DNA of 46,033 bases, taken from contig JAEDGN010000014.1 of the NCBI GenBank assembly GCA_016297495.1, positions 1-46,033 on the forward strand, read 5' to 3'. The first letter of the stretch is position 1. Every line of letters begins with the position of its first letter. The translations under genes were made by a program, and so were the position numbers. Under the pieces are notes generated by a model. The model was not told the origin of the DNA. It worked only from the letters and a program-made list of their open reading frames with translations, and made no database searches. The DNA is from Coprococcus sp. (GTDB lineage: Bacteria > Bacillota > Clostridia > Lachnospirales > Lachnospiraceae). This document shows positions 35,006 through 44,439 of the stretch, in pieces.

Positions 35006-36772
35006 ATGAAAAAAATGATGGACTTTCTGAAGAAATGCTGGAAAACAAGAACAGCCTATGCCTATGCCGGGCTGATGCTGATTGCCTGCATACTGGTTTA
35101 TAATCTTTATTTTGCCTCCGGAATCAATCTGATGAAAACGGAAGAGGAGAAGGCGGCTATTGAAAGCAGCAGATCTGAAGGAAAGGTAACTTACGGGGAA
35201 AGTAATATTATTCAGGGGGATATTACGGATAGAAATGGTATTCCCCTGATGTACACGGAGGCGCAGGGAGAGGAAGCCAGGTATAAAGATGCACTGGCTT
35301 ATACACAGGCCATCGGCTTTGCCAATGATTACGGTGATTATCTTCTGGCAGAGGAGAATAAAAGCTATCTTTATGATGCGCTTTCCGATACAAATAAAGG
35401 CTGTACGATCCGGACGACATTGGACAGCCGGCTGCAGGAGTATTGTTTTGGCAAGCTTATAAGCCAGTGCAAGGGTGATGGTGCGGGAGATGAGGGCTCC
35501 ATCGTTATTATGGATGCGAAGACAGGACGTATTCTCACATGGGCCTTTTATCCATCTTTTGATGTATCTGAGCTGACACAGGCCATGAAAAAGCTGCGGT
35601 CCGGTGAAACAGATGAAGAGGATACAGATCTGTACTGGTCCGATGTGGTAGCGGAACAATTGGGAAAGGAAAACGGACGTCTGATTTCCGGCGGAGCAGG
35701 AGGGCTGGTTGAATTTGCTGCAGGTACTGCTGCCGGTCTGGCAGAATGTGAGGAGACCCGGGAGGCTGTTGAAAAGACAGATCCGGCCAATATACACTGG
35801 ACACAGGTGGCGGAAGAAGAACTGGGAAGTCTGACTTATCCGCTGCTCCATCCGCGCATGCCGGGCAGTGTTTTTAAGATTGTGACCAGCATTGGAATCA
35901 TTGAAAAAGGACAAAGCTGCCTGGATGAAACAGTATATGATGGTACGGGCTATTTGGATATTGACGGAACCCAGCTGCCGAATGCAGGCGGAGCCGTATA
36001 TGGGGAAGTAGGCTTTAAGGAAGCCTTTGTCAAATCTATCAATGTATATTTTGCCAAAAAAGCCATCGAGGATATTGGTAAAACGGCACTGGATGCCATC
36101 GCTGAACGCTGCGGTATCGGCAGCAGATTCGGTTTTGATTTCGGAGATATGGTATCTAATTACGCCTTTGAAGATGACGACAGACAGCTGGCAAGAACAG
36201 CCATTGGTCAGCAGAATGTACAGCTCAGTGCCATACAGGTGGCTATGATCACCATGGGAGCTGCATGTGACGGCAAAATCGCCGAGCCTCATATGGTTCA
36301 GGAAATCTACAGAACAAAGCAGCAGAACAGCACTCAGGGAAGTACATACAGTAAAGGCGAAGTTGTTCAGACTGAAAAAATCAATACGGATTTTATGAAT
36401 ATTATGAGTCCCGAAACCTCGGCCGTGATACAGGATGCCATGGTGGCCATGGGAGATTCCCTGAAGGAAAAAACGGGGCTGGATCTCATAGTAAATGGTC
36501 AGAGCTGCGGCATCGGATGTAAAACAGGAACAGGCCAGATCGACAAAGCATCCGGCGGTTACAGCGGTTATAATAATATATGGCTGACATCCTATGCGCC
36601 GGCTGATGATCCGCAGTATATTGTTGTTGTCAACCGTTATGGAGTGGACGGCAAGGGTGAGAGCAGCTATGGTGCAACGCTGTTTGGTGATCTGATCGAT
36701 ATTTACAATATGTTATTTGAAGATAATACGGTCAATGAGCAGGATACAGAGGAGGAATCCGGGGATGTATAA
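35006..36772 (+). CDS. Class B penicillin-binding protein (transpeptidase), PBP2/FtsI-like
   Basis: This 588-residue protein has an N-terminal membrane anchor (about 14-32). G-D-I-T-D-R-N-G-I-P-L (about 72-82) is the usual class B PBP start of the extracellular part. The transpeptidase domain has S288-V-F-K291 (catalytic SxxK), S344-I-N346 (SxN) and K506-T-G (KTG), all intact. Class B PBPs crosslink the glycan strands made by a SEDS partner; the SEDS gene at 21094 lies 14 kb upstream in the same unit, an unusual separation. An inserted loop of about 100 residues between the N-terminal region and SxxK (about 190-285) carries an E-, D- and A-rich stretch. AGGAAAAAG precedes the ATG. The pair suggests a dedicated wall synthase, not the cell's main one. 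Confidence 0.9.
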   Translation: MKKMMDFLKKCWKTRTAYAYAGLMLIACILVYNLYFASGINLMKTEEEKAAIESSRSEGKVTYGESNIIQGDITDRNGIPLMYTEAQGEEARYKDALAYTQAIGFANDYGDYLLAEENKSYLYDALSDTNKGCTIRTTLDSRLQEYCFGKLISQCKGDGAGDEGSIVIMDAKTGRILTWAFYPSFDVSELTQAMKKLRSGETDEEDTDLYWSDVVAEQLGKENGRLISGGAGGLVEFAAGTAAGLAECEETREAVEKTDPANIHWTQVAEEELGSLTYPLLHPRMPGSVFKIVTSIGIIEKGQSCLDETVYDGTGYLDIDGTQLPNAGGAVYGEVGFKEAFVKSINVYFAKKAIEDIGKTALDAIAERCGIGSRFGFDFGDMVSNYAFEDDDRQLARTAIGQQNVQLSAIQVAMITMGAACDGKIAEPHMVQEIYRTKQQNSTQGSTYSKGEVVQTEKINTDFMNIMSPETSAVIQDAMVAMGDSLKEKTGLDLIVNGQSCGIGCKTGTGQIDKASGGYSGYNNIWLTSYAPADDPQYIVVVNRYGVDGKGESSYGATLFGDLIDIYNMLFEDNTVNEQDTEEESGDV

Positions 36773-38300
36773 AAAAGGAGATATTTTGACAATCCGCACA
36801 CCGGAGGAACTGGACGGGTTTAAATATCTGATGTTTACGGAAGATGCCCATACGGTCAATGGGAATCCACTGAAATATATGGGGGCGGCAAGGCCGGTAT
36901 GTGACGGTTACTACAGGAAAAAAGACAGTATGGAGGGGAAAACTTACTGTCAGGGCTGCAGATATCACTGCCCGGAGCGCCGGTATATGGTGAAATACGT
37001 AGGGGATTTCAGCGGCACGGATGAACCGGTGAAGAAAACTTCTGTCAGGCAGAGGCAGGCGGCCACTGCCAATCATGAACTGGATAATCTGATTCGTCAG
37101 AAAAAAAACGGTGCACTGCAGAAAAATCAGAAGCAGGAGTCTGATCTGGAAAGAGAGCAAAAGCTGCTTGCCAATCAGGCAGCAGTCCGTATTGTATCGC
37201 CGTTTTTGATGCAGACAATTCTCGATGGACATGATAAATGCGGAGAGACGGAGATTGATTATGTGGTGCTGGAATATGTTCCGGGACAGGAACTGGACGG
37301 CTATATTGCATCACTGAAGAATATGGATGATCAGAAGGAAGCCGACAGGCGGCGTCTGGATCTGATCCGCCAGCTGTTGTATGCAGTCCGGTCCTATGCA
37401 AAACAGTCCGGCGTCGGTTATTATGTCCACAGAGATCTGAAGCCGGCCAATATTCTGGTTTGTGTCTATGACGAGGATGATTCTCAGCAGCGTCTGAAGC
37501 TGATTGATTTTGATATGATGGTGGAACAGAATAATATCCGTTTCCATAATTTATATATGGGGGGAACGGTGGGCTATGTTCACCCGGAGGCATACAGATG
37601 GAAGGATCTTCCGGAGGAACCGGACAGGCAGTTCAGTCACCGGTGGGATTTATATGCAGTGGGACTGCTGATGTATGAGATCATGGAAGGAAGAGCACAT
37701 TTCGATGAGGATGAGAGATATCTGGATGATCCGGAAAAGGCCTATAGATTGAAACCGATGAGCAGTGAAAAACGTTGTCCGGGACTGGAAGCGATTATCA
37801 GAAAGCTCATAAGCAACGATGAAAGCGGATATCAGGATATAGATGACGTGATCAGGGATTATCAGCAGTTTCTTGAAGATTATAATCCTAACTGGAGTGT
37901 GGACTATTATATGAGCCAGTGGCTGGAATGCCGGCCGGGGTATGACCGGCAGCTGCCATTTGTCAATGTCTACTGTTGTGTTACGAGTGAGGGGCTTAAG
38001 GATTGCCGGCAGAGCTTCTGTGTCAGCGATAATACCGTTCTGACACTCACCTACGGAAAGAATATTATTGGCCATGCCAGTGTGACAGGGCGGACTGTGT
38101 CCGGAGAACGGCCTGTACAGGCAGCAATCGGTTCATTTTGTTATACGGGCGATAATCTCCATTTTATACCGTTAAGCGGAGAATGTCAGGTAAACCGAGA
38201 TGGTAAAACAGTTGACAGCGAAGATGATAGTCAGATGAGCGGCATAAAAATCATCTATCAGGATGTTGTGATACAGATAGAAAAAGTGGTGTTCTATTGA
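36765..38300 (+). CDS. Ser/Thr protein kinase with DFD in place of DFG and N-terminal cysteine cluster
   Basis: This is a 511-residue cytoplasmic kinase of the PknB type, without a PASTA region or membrane helix. The catalytic loop is H222-R-D-L-K-P-A-N229 (intact), and the Mg-binding motif is D248-F-D250, with Asp where most kinases have Gly. T-V-G-Y-V-H-P-E resembles the activation/P+1 segment and D-L-Y-A-V-G-L the F-helix. The N-lobe is divergent: a C-Q-G-C-x-x-x-C cluster at about residues 65-72 (possible metal site), no clear glycine-rich loop, and Y-M-V-K-Y as a possible VAIK. The C-terminal ~120 residues look beta-rich and unknown. ATG 36765 (GGAGG upstream) overlaps the PBP stop by eight bases. 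No PP2C phosphatase is encoded in the window. Confidence 0.85.
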   Translation: MYKKGDILTIRTPEELDGFKYLMFTEDAHTVNGNPLKYMGAARPVCDGYYRKKDSMEGKTYCQGCRYHCPERRYMVKYVGDFSGTDEPVKKTSVRQRQAATANHELDNLIRQKKNGALQKNQKQESDLEREQKLLANQAAVRIVSPFLMQTILDGHDKCGETEIDYVVLEYVPGQELDGYIASLKNMDDQKEADRRRLDLIRQLLYAVRSYAKQSGVGYYVHRDLKPANILVCVYDEDDSQQRLKLIDFDMMVEQNNIRFHNLYMGGTVGYVHPEAYRWKDLPEEPDRQFSHRWDLYAVGLLMYEIMEGRAHFDEDERYLDDPEKAYRLKPMSSEKRCPGLEAIIRKLISNDESGYQDIDDVIRDYQQFLEDYNPNWSVDYYMSQWLECRPGYDRQLPFVNVYCCVTSEGLKDCRQSFCVSDNTVLTLTYGKNIIGHASVTGRTVSGERPVQAAIGSFCYTGDNLHFIPLSGECQVNRDGKTVDSEDDSQMSGIKIIYQDVVIQIEKVVFY

Positions 38301-38318
38301 TAGAAAGGGGAGGAAGTT

Positions 38319-39062
38319 ATGCCCAATCCAAAGCAGATGAAAAAAAGATTGAGTTCAGACAAGCGGCCTCGTGTCCGTACCGGTGGTTCACCAAGGCTGG
38401 AAGGGGGAACGGCGGGGTTTCGGGAAATTAAGATGGGAATCGATTCTCCGACAACCATTGATTTTGTCATTGATTATTCCCGATCTATGAAAGATATTCT
38501 TCCAACAATATATATTTTTTGCCGTGATTTGATGAATGCCTGTAAACTTGGAAGCGGGAGAATACGGTTTGGCATTACCTTTTTTTCTGATGAGGTAACA
38601 AAGAAGATATGGAAAAATGAAGATTTCACAGAATTGCCTACGGATGTACTGGATGGGCTGCTGGCCCGTGAGATTGGCGGCGGTTCAAGGGACAGAAGAG
38701 AGAATATCGGACAGGCGGTCAGATATTCTCTGGAAAAACTGAAAAAGGTACCGGCAGGGGAGCGGGTTCTGATTTTGTTTACAGATACACCGCCTCAGGA
38801 TATGGAACTGGCCAACTGCTGGTGTGAAACACCGATCCGGTCGGCAGTGCTGTTCGTACCGGTGACTTATACCGGTTCGGAATATATATTTCAGATGGTG
38901 GATGATCAGGGACGTCCAGTGAAATCCAGAACCTCCTTTGTATTTGATATTGAAGAGGTGATTCGGTCGCGTTATCTGAAAATCAGTCAATCAGACGGTG
39001 AAGAACGGATACTCAAAGATAATACGGTACTGCGCAATCAGCTTCTGATGGCACTTTCATAG
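38319..39062 (+). CDS. von Willebrand factor A domain protein with intact MIDAS
   Basis: This 247-residue protein is nearly all one vWA domain. The MIDAS is D52-Y-S54-R-S56, followed by the F-F-S-D-E segment and L-I-L-F-T-D156-T-P-P, a typical MIDAS aspartate region. A basic N-terminal arm (K/R-rich, about residues 1-30) precedes it. vWA domains with MIDAS bind ligands through a metal ion; in kinase/vWA pairs (for example the TerY-P triad) they connect kinases and phosphatases. It follows the kinase by 18 bases. No signal peptide is present, so it acts in the cytoplasm. Confidence 0.87.
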   Translation: MPNPKQMKKRLSSDKRPRVRTGGSPRLEGGTAGFREIKMGIDSPTTIDFVIDYSRSMKDILPTIYIFCRDLMNACKLGSGRIRFGITFFSDEVTKKIWKNEDFTELPTDVLDGLLAREIGGGSRDRRENIGQAVRYSLEKLKKVPAGERVLILFTDTPPQDMELANCWCETPIRSAVLFVPVTYTGSEYIFQMVDDQGRPVKSRTSFVFDIEEVIRSRYLKISQSDGEERILKDNTVLRNQLLMALS

Positions 39063-39071
39063 GAGGCTTTC

Positions 39072-39647
39072 ATGGAATACGAAAAGATAAAAACAGATAC
39101 TTTATATGTGTGCTATTGCCTGTTGAAAGATGCGAAATCCGCAAAGGGAGATAAAGAGAGGCTGTGTCGGATGACGGAGACCTTGTACAGAGCTCAGGAA
39201 TATTATGAAAAAGTGGGTGCCATTACATTTGGACAGGCCTTTGTTTATGGCAACGGGGAAGTTGCTGCGCGTCCTTTGGCTGAATATGAGCGGGGCTTCA
39301 GGGCTGCTCTGGATGAAAATGTGGAACGATATGCCATCAGTGAAGCGCTGCTTTTGAGTTATGAAATTCTGAAAGATTATATGCCGGAAGATGAGGTGTT
39401 TTCTTCGACGGACGCGATAAAAGAGACGAACGAGCCAGAATACACGAACGAGCTGGAAGATATGTACCGCCTGGTGATTATCGGAGATTATTCTCTGGAT
39501 ACCAACAGCGAGGCAGTTGACATACTGATCAGGAAATTCAATCAACTGAAAAAGAGATGTGATTTCAAAATCTGTTATCTGGATACAGAGGGCCGGAACA
39601 GATCGGGAAATCTCCGTCAGATGATAGATGTGGAAGGACTGGCATAG
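39072..39647 (+). CDS. Unknown cytoplasmic protein
   Basis: I do not recognise this 191-residue protein. It is charged and without membrane helices. The first ~105 residues look helical; the last ~65 residues (Y-R-L-V-I-I-G-D-Y then R-K-F-N-Q-L-K-K-R and F-K-I-C-Y-L-D-T) have an alternating strand-helix pattern, as in a small Rossmann-like fold. AGGAGG precedes the ATG, and the gap after the vWA gene is nine bases. Confidence 0.7.
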   Translation: MEYEKIKTDTLYVCYCLLKDAKSAKGDKERLCRMTETLYRAQEYYEKVGAITFGQAFVYGNGEVAARPLAEYERGFRAALDENVERYAISEALLLSYEILKDYMPEDEVFSSTDAIKETNEPEYTNELEDMYRLVIIGDYSLDTNSEAVDILIRKFNQLKKRCDFKICYLDTEGRNRSGNLRQMIDVEGLA

Positions 39648-39659
39648 CGGAGGAATAGT

Positions 39660-40202
39660 ATGCGGATGAAATGTCAGCCGGTAAAGCTGAAAAAATCCCA
39701 GCCGTGCCGCCTGTGCGGGCGGCCGGTAACAGATGGCTACATATTGAAAGGTCCTGTCGGCGGATGCAGCTGCAGGGACTGCTATGAGCGATTTTATGGA
39801 CCGATTGCAGCAAGGACAGCCTTTCATATGACAGATATTTTTACAGGAAGTTTCTGGCGCCCTTTCCATATTGAGGAGGGAGTGGTGATGTTTCCGGCGC
39901 TCTCTGCATCTGTGATGAGAGGGCTGAATGGTTATATGAGGCGGGGACTTCCGATTCTTCTGATTATTCTTCTGGTGGTGTCAGGTACAGGGATTTCTGC
40001 GCTGGGTCATATACCCGGTCATATCCTGCATATTTTGTCTCAGCTGCTCCTGCTGCTGCAGGCATCAGCAGGTCTTATTGTAACGGCGGCCGGGCATTTA
40101 CCGGGAATATTCGCGCATCTGGTGGATGGCGGAGGGTTGATTTTATCATCTGCTGCGCAAATGGCCGGACAGATGCTGGAATGGATCCGGGGCTTTATCT
40201 GA
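39660..40202 (+). CDS. Zinc-binding motif membrane protein
   Basis: This 180-residue protein has C-R-L-C (about residues 16-19) and C-S-C-R-D-C (about 37-42), a likely zinc ribbon. A hydrophobic half follows with two or three membrane helices (about 93-115, 120-147 and possibly 150-172), interrupted by H-I-P-G-H and glycines. GGAGG lies before the ATG at 39660; the ATG at 39666 is also possible. Function unknown. The cysteine cluster echoes those of the zinc-ribbon GTPase and the kinase in the same unit. Confidence 0.65.
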   Translation: MRMKCQPVKLKKSQPCRLCGRPVTDGYILKGPVGGCSCRDCYERFYGPIAARTAFHMTDIFTGSFWRPFHIEEGVVMFPALSASVMRGLNGYMRRGLPILLIILLVVSGTGISALGHIPGHILHILSQLLLLLQASAGLIVTAAGHLPGIFAHLVDGGGLILSSAAQMAGQMLEWIRGFI

Positions 40203-40218
40203 AGATTAGGAGGTAAAC

Positions 40219-40413
40219 ATGTTTGAAAAATATGGAGTGGTCATGACATTTGCCATCGTTCTCTTCTGGCTGGCTGTTGTCTCGGGTGTTTTATATCTTG
40301 CAGGCGTCTGCCTGAAGTTTGACAGGGACAGACTCACATCCATCAGGGAAATACTAAAGACCTTTATCGGCTTTTCACTTCTCTTTTTTCTGGTGGCATG
40401 GCTGACACAGTAG
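40219..40413 (+). CDS. Small two-helix membrane protein
   Basis: This 64-residue protein has two hydrophobic segments (about residues 7-29 and 46-62) and a charged link K-F-D-R-D-R. A textbook AGGAGG lies six bases before the ATG, which supports its being real. Too short for a functional call; it may be a subunit of a membrane complex. Confidence 0.7.
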   Translation: MFEKYGVVMTFAIVLFWLAVVSGVLYLAGVCLKFDRDRLTSIREILKTFIGFSLLFFLVAWLTQ

Positions 40414-40447
40414 ATCATTGAGGCAGATATTCTGAAAGGGGAACTTT

Positions 40448-41764
40448 ATGAGTGAAAAAGAATTCAATACAGATGATTTAGGGGAAGATTCATTGTCCGG
40501 CATGCTGGGGAGAACACGCAGAAACCGGAGACCATCAGAGACTGTAAAAGATGAAGAAGGCGGTGACGATGGCTATAATCCGTCACCGTCAAAAAAGGAA
40601 AACAGCGTTGGAGATAATGATGATAGCCATTCGTCAGATGTGAAAGATGATGGCAGGAAACGTATGCGCATCACCATGCTTGGCAGTACCGGTTCGGGAA
40701 AGACCTCCTTTTTGTCCGGAGTTTATCAGACCATGATGGCGAATAGTTACCAGGGGCTTTCGCTGGTGCCTTCAGGTAATGTGGACCAGGCTTTTGAACA
40801 GATCGGTCAGATCGCAGATATTGCTCTGATCAGCAGACCGAATTATGATTTTGCAGATGGTACTCTGGAGCCGACGATTTTTCCGCTGACATTACAAAGA
40901 GAAAATAAAGATATCTGTGATTTTGATTTTATGGACTATGCCGGCGGTGATGTGAAGGGCATGGCACCGAGGAAAAAGGGTGAGGCAATAACGCCTCAGG
41001 CCAGAGTTTTAAGAAATCAGCTCCTTGCCAGTGATGCCATTCTTGTTTTCGTGGACGCACTGCTTTTGTGTCAGGGTAATAATAAAGAGGACTGGGAGAA
41101 GGCAACAGGGGCCGATCTGATCAATTCTTTTTTCAAGATACTGGTCAGGGAAATCGGCAGCAGGCCGCTGACGGTACTGTTTATTTTGACAAAGACCGAT
41201 GATGAGAGAATTCCGGCATCCATGAAGAAAAATAATTTCGCCAGTCTGACAGAACGGGCCATTCAGGCATTTGGCGGGGTTTATGATTCGGTGCAATGGA
41301 ATATCAGTAAGGGGTGGAGCTTTGGTGTGATTCCGGTATCTGCCATCGGAGAAGGCAACTATAAGCTGTGTGCCATGACCGATGCGGAAGGCAAGGAAAT
41401 ACAGAGGCCTGTAGTGAGAGAAGGGCGATCACCGAAGCCTTACAATATAGAGACAACGATGCTGTATGCCATTGCCTGTATACTGTCTCAGTGGAAGCGG
41501 AACAGTGATGCCGAAAAAGCAGATTTGACGGAGCGGCTGATCGAGGAAGGACGCAGTAATACATTTTTGGGAAATATCTTTTCAGTATGGAAGAAAATGC
41601 CAAAGCCAGAGGATAAGGTGGCCGGTATCCTTCGTGAGATTGAGGATAAAGACAGAAATATTATGGAACTTGGCCGGCATATCAACAGTCTGATCAGGCA
41701 GACAGGCGTAAGAAATAAAGTTCAGCGGCATCAGGATCATCTGGAAGACGACGGGGAGGCGTAG
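40448..41764 (+). CDS. TRAFAC-type GTPase with acidic N-terminal tail
   Basis: This 438-residue protein has a disordered, charged N-terminus of about 70 residues (E/D/K/S-rich). The GTPase core has G79-S-T-G-S-G-K-T86 (P-loop), D163-Y-A-G166 (G3) and T248-K-T-D251 (G4), all canonical. A helical region follows to the C-terminus (about 345-438). No membrane helix is present. Together with the GTPase at 30133 this makes two GTPases in one unit. The likely partners are the GAP1-like protein (31746) and the unknown genes that follow. Confidence 0.8.
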   Translation: MSEKEFNTDDLGEDSLSGMLGRTRRNRRPSETVKDEEGGDDGYNPSPSKKENSVGDNDDSHSSDVKDDGRKRMRITMLGSTGSGKTSFLSGVYQTMMANSYQGLSLVPSGNVDQAFEQIGQIADIALISRPNYDFADGTLEPTIFPLTLQRENKDICDFDFMDYAGGDVKGMAPRKKGEAITPQARVLRNQLLASDAILVFVDALLLCQGNNKEDWEKATGADLINSFFKILVREIGSRPLTVLFILTKTDDERIPASMKKNNFASLTERAIQAFGGVYDSVQWNISKGWSFGVIPVSAIGEGNYKLCAMTDAEGKEIQRPVVREGRSPKPYNIETTMLYAIACILSQWKRNSDAEKADLTERLIEEGRSNTFLGNIFSVWKKMPKPEDKVAGILREIEDKDRNIMELGRHINSLIRQTGVRNKVQRHQDHLEDDGEA

Positions 41765-41768
41765 CAGT

Positions 41769-42674
41769 ATGAAAGTGGATGTATTGCTGCGGACCAGGGA
41801 TTTTGATACGGATTACCGGTGGGTTTTCCGGCCTGATTACGTGGATCAGGTGATGGAGGAAAAAATGTCTTTCCTGATCCAGATGATGCAGAAGTTTGAA
41901 CTGAAGGAATTCCTGACAGAAGAGAGCCTGCACAATATTTATTATATTTATGACGAGAATGGCAGTGTGCTGGTACGAAGCGGTTTTTCCGGAAGTATGG
42001 ACAGTCAGGGGCGGACCATTTATGCGGTGGAAGGACTGGCCTGTCCTCCGGAACAGAATAGAATCTTCTGGTATGCGCTTCCCTATCTGATTGACCGTCT
42101 TTCAGGGAATACGCTTTTGAGGGACCGCTGGATGCCCGGAAGGAAGGGAACCCATCAGACAACCAGCAGGCAGCTCTCCTTTGATACGCTGACAGAGGAG
42201 TGTCTGTTTATGGAGCCCGGAGAAACGGGCAGTATGTGGCAGCAGATGCAGGATCATTCAGAATGTATGAAGAAGCTGATGCAGGATATACAGACATCAC
42301 CGGATATGTTCAGTTTTGTTTATGGAACCAGAGGCAGCAGCTTTTATCCGTGCAGTGTGGGCAGCTGTTATACACCGGGTGAACTGGAAACATTGCCTGT
42401 TATTCACGAAAGACAGATAAATACAGCATTGCATCCGGTCATCGGTGAGGAGAATGAGACTTACCGGATCGAAATACAGATTGAACCTCAGGGGAAACGT
42501 TATGGTGCCTTTTTGCTGGCCCGGGATGGCCAGGGAGAGGCTGTTGCCGAGACCGATAAGATGACCTTTGGAAAAGACGGCATTGATCTGGCCCAGATCG
42601 AAAAAGCCCGGATCGCGCTGGATAAAAAGCTGGTCAGTGTGGGATATAACAGAGGCAGGAGGAAGGAAAGATGA
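41769..42674 (+). CDS. Unknown protein, possible GTPase partner
   Basis: I do not recognise this 301-residue protein. It has no membrane helix. The order of strand-like segments near the N-terminus (V-D-V-L-L-R, Y-R-W-V-F-R-P, N-I-Y-Y-I-Y-D) and a later S-F-D-T-L-T suggests a mixed alpha/beta fold. It follows the second GTPase by four bases and overlaps the next gene (ATGA), so it is translated with both. A GTPase-associated role is inference from position only. Confidence 0.7.
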   Translation: MKVDVLLRTRDFDTDYRWVFRPDYVDQVMEEKMSFLIQMMQKFELKEFLTEESLHNIYYIYDENGSVLVRSGFSGSMDSQGRTIYAVEGLACPPEQNRIFWYALPYLIDRLSGNTLLRDRWMPGRKGTHQTTSRQLSFDTLTEECLFMEPGETGSMWQQMQDHSECMKKLMQDIQTSPDMFSFVYGTRGSSFYPCSVGSCYTPGELETLPVIHERQINTALHPVIGEENETYRIEIQIEPQGKRYGAFLLARDGQGEAVAETDKMTFGKDGIDLAQIEKARIALDKKLVSVGYNRGRRKER

Positions 42675-43441
42675 TCATCAAATATACACCATTTTCGGAA
42701 TCTGTTACACTGGAACAGCCCATTCGGAATCTTGAATTTGCAGATGAAATAATTAAACCCTATTTTGTCATGAGCCTGCGTTATCATGAGTCCTATTATG
42801 GCGAACAGCCGGAGGGGAATACCCTTTATTATATGAATTTTCAGGGCTGCAGTTTGTTGTTTTACTTTTCAGCCGGGCCCAGATCCCATCGTATTAACGG
42901 TTTCCGGATCGAAGAAACGGAGCGGAGGAAAGCATGGCTCTTTATGCTGCCGCTATTGCAGGCTTTAAGAAAATATCCCTTTGCGGCAGGGAAGGGGGCA
43001 TCGGTTTACGACGATGCTTTCCTGAACAATACCGCCGATCTGGAGGATGTCATGATCGATGAGCTGGTGCCATTTCACTTCATTATATCCTCCATGCCCG
43101 GAGAATGTTTTCCACAATGCAGGGAGATGCGTATTTTTAACCGGCATCATCTGCGGTATGTGGAAAAAAGCTATTATCTGGTGACAAAGAATCAGCTGCG
43201 CCAGACAACCATGCCAATGGACAATTATGATATTCTTTCGGAAATTTTCTGGGTTCCCCCAATAAAAGCAAGTAAAAAGTGGTATTTGGAATATTATACT
43301 GGTATAATGGATAAGGAAGGAAGGAATAAAGGAAAATACAGAGTCATCCGTCGGGAGACGGAACTGCTGGGAACCAGCGGCTGCTGTACTTATGGAGAAC
43401 TTATGCGGGCAGTCAGACCTCTTCTTCAGGATCCTCTGTAG
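42671..43441 (+). CDS. Unknown protein, translationally coupled
   Basis: I do not recognise this 256-residue protein. It is cytoplasmic, with strand-rich segments (M-N-F-Q-G-C-S-L-L-F-Y-F, F-H-F-I-I-S-S-M) and no catalytic motif I can name. The ATG overlaps the upstream stop as ATGA. Tyrosine and aromatic residues are frequent. Confidence 0.7.
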   Translation: MIIKYTPFSESVTLEQPIRNLEFADEIIKPYFVMSLRYHESYYGEQPEGNTLYYMNFQGCSLLFYFSAGPRSHRINGFRIEETERRKAWLFMLPLLQALRKYPFAAGKGASVYDDAFLNNTADLEDVMIDELVPFHFIISSMPGECFPQCREMRIFNRHHLRYVEKSYYLVTKNQLRQTTMPMDNYDILSEIFWVPPIKASKKWYLEYYTGIMDKEGRNKGKYRVIRRETELLGTSGCCTYGELMRAVRPLLQDPL

Positions 43442-43464
43442 ACGGAAGAAAAAGGAGAATGACC

Positions 43465-44415
43465 ATGGTGACGGATGAAGAAAAACGGGAAGAAAACCGG
43501 CGGAAAAGGAGAGAGAAAAAACAGCAGATCCAGAAGTTATATGAGGAAGTCTCGCCGGATTTCAGAGGAAAGGAAGAACAGTGGCAGGAATTGCTGAAAG
43601 CACTTGATCAGTATTCATATCCGGCTGTTGAAGCCATTCTTCAAAATACACCATTTGAAAACAATACGGCATTTATTAATGAGATAATTTCTGAAACCCA
43701 TGCGGCAGTGTATAATGAAAAGGTATTTATTGGATACAGACGTATGCTGGAGAATAATCCGGAGTGCATGTTTGCGGATTACTGCAGGGGAATCTACCGG
43801 CACAAAGCACTGGATTATATGATCAGAGAGATAAAGAATCTGAACAATCCTTTGTATGCAGCGGATAAAGGTGATGGTAACAGAAAAAGAACCGGTTCAG
43901 GCGGATGGGTGCTTGTCCGGCCTGTGCATGATCTGTCAGACCGGGAATTGTCTGCTGAAGAGCGTTTTATTCAGCATTATGTGGATGCAGGTGTACAATC
44001 CAGTACCAATCCTTTTCATATTATATTCTGGTGTTATTCGAAGATACTGTCTGTTATTCTGGGTCAGACGGGCTGCAACTCGGCTGATACCTGGGCGTGG
44101 GAACAGATGCAGAGCAGGACGATGAATGAACTGTCAGATGGCTTTGTAAAACTGTTTAACAGTACAATGCGGGCTGTCCGTATAAAGTGGGGACCGGAAT
44201 ATCTGAAAAGGCTGGCAGAGCCTTATAAGGATCGTCCGGAAACTATGGGAGAGATCGTCCTGACGAATGAATTTACTCAGCAGAATGCAAAGAACTGGGT
44301 GGCCAGAATGCATGAAAAGGCCATAAAGAAAACGGGTGAAATGATTTACAGGAGTCATGATGTTGAACTGATTCAGATGGCTGAGTATCATTTTCAGAAA
44401 AAATCAGGTGTCTGA
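43465..44415 (+). CDS. Unknown charged protein
   Basis: I do not recognise this 316-residue protein. It begins with a strongly charged helix (K/R/E). Its middle has W-V-L-V-R-P and S-S-T-N-P-F-H-I-I-F-W and its end is helical. The start at 43465 is preferred to the ATG at 43459 because AAGGAG (43451-43456) is then eight bases away. No membrane helix. Confidence 0.65.
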   Translation: MVTDEEKREENRRKRREKKQQIQKLYEEVSPDFRGKEEQWQELLKALDQYSYPAVEAILQNTPFENNTAFINEIISETHAAVYNEKVFIGYRRMLENNPECMFADYCRGIYRHKALDYMIREIKNLNNPLYAADKGDGNRKRTGSGGWVLVRPVHDLSDRELSAEERFIQHYVDAGVQSSTNPFHIIFWCYSKILSVILGQTGCNSADTWAWEQMQSRTMNELSDGFVKLFNSTMRAVRIKWGPEYLKRLAEPYKDRPETMGEIVLTNEFTQQNAKNWVARMHEKAIKKTGEMIYRSHDVELIQMAEYHFQKKSGV

Positions 44416-44439
44416 ATATTGGAGAGGAGATTTTTACAG

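Noticed and set aside
34946..36292. Long minus-strand frame (448 codons) opposite the PBP gene
   Set aside because: It lies wholly opposite a plus-strand gene with intact catalytic motifs, and its composition is that of a reverse-frame shadow.
38319..39062. TerY-P triad (vWA, PP2C, kinase)
   Set aside because: The vWA and kinase genes are adjacent but the required PP2C phosphatase gene is missing in the window.
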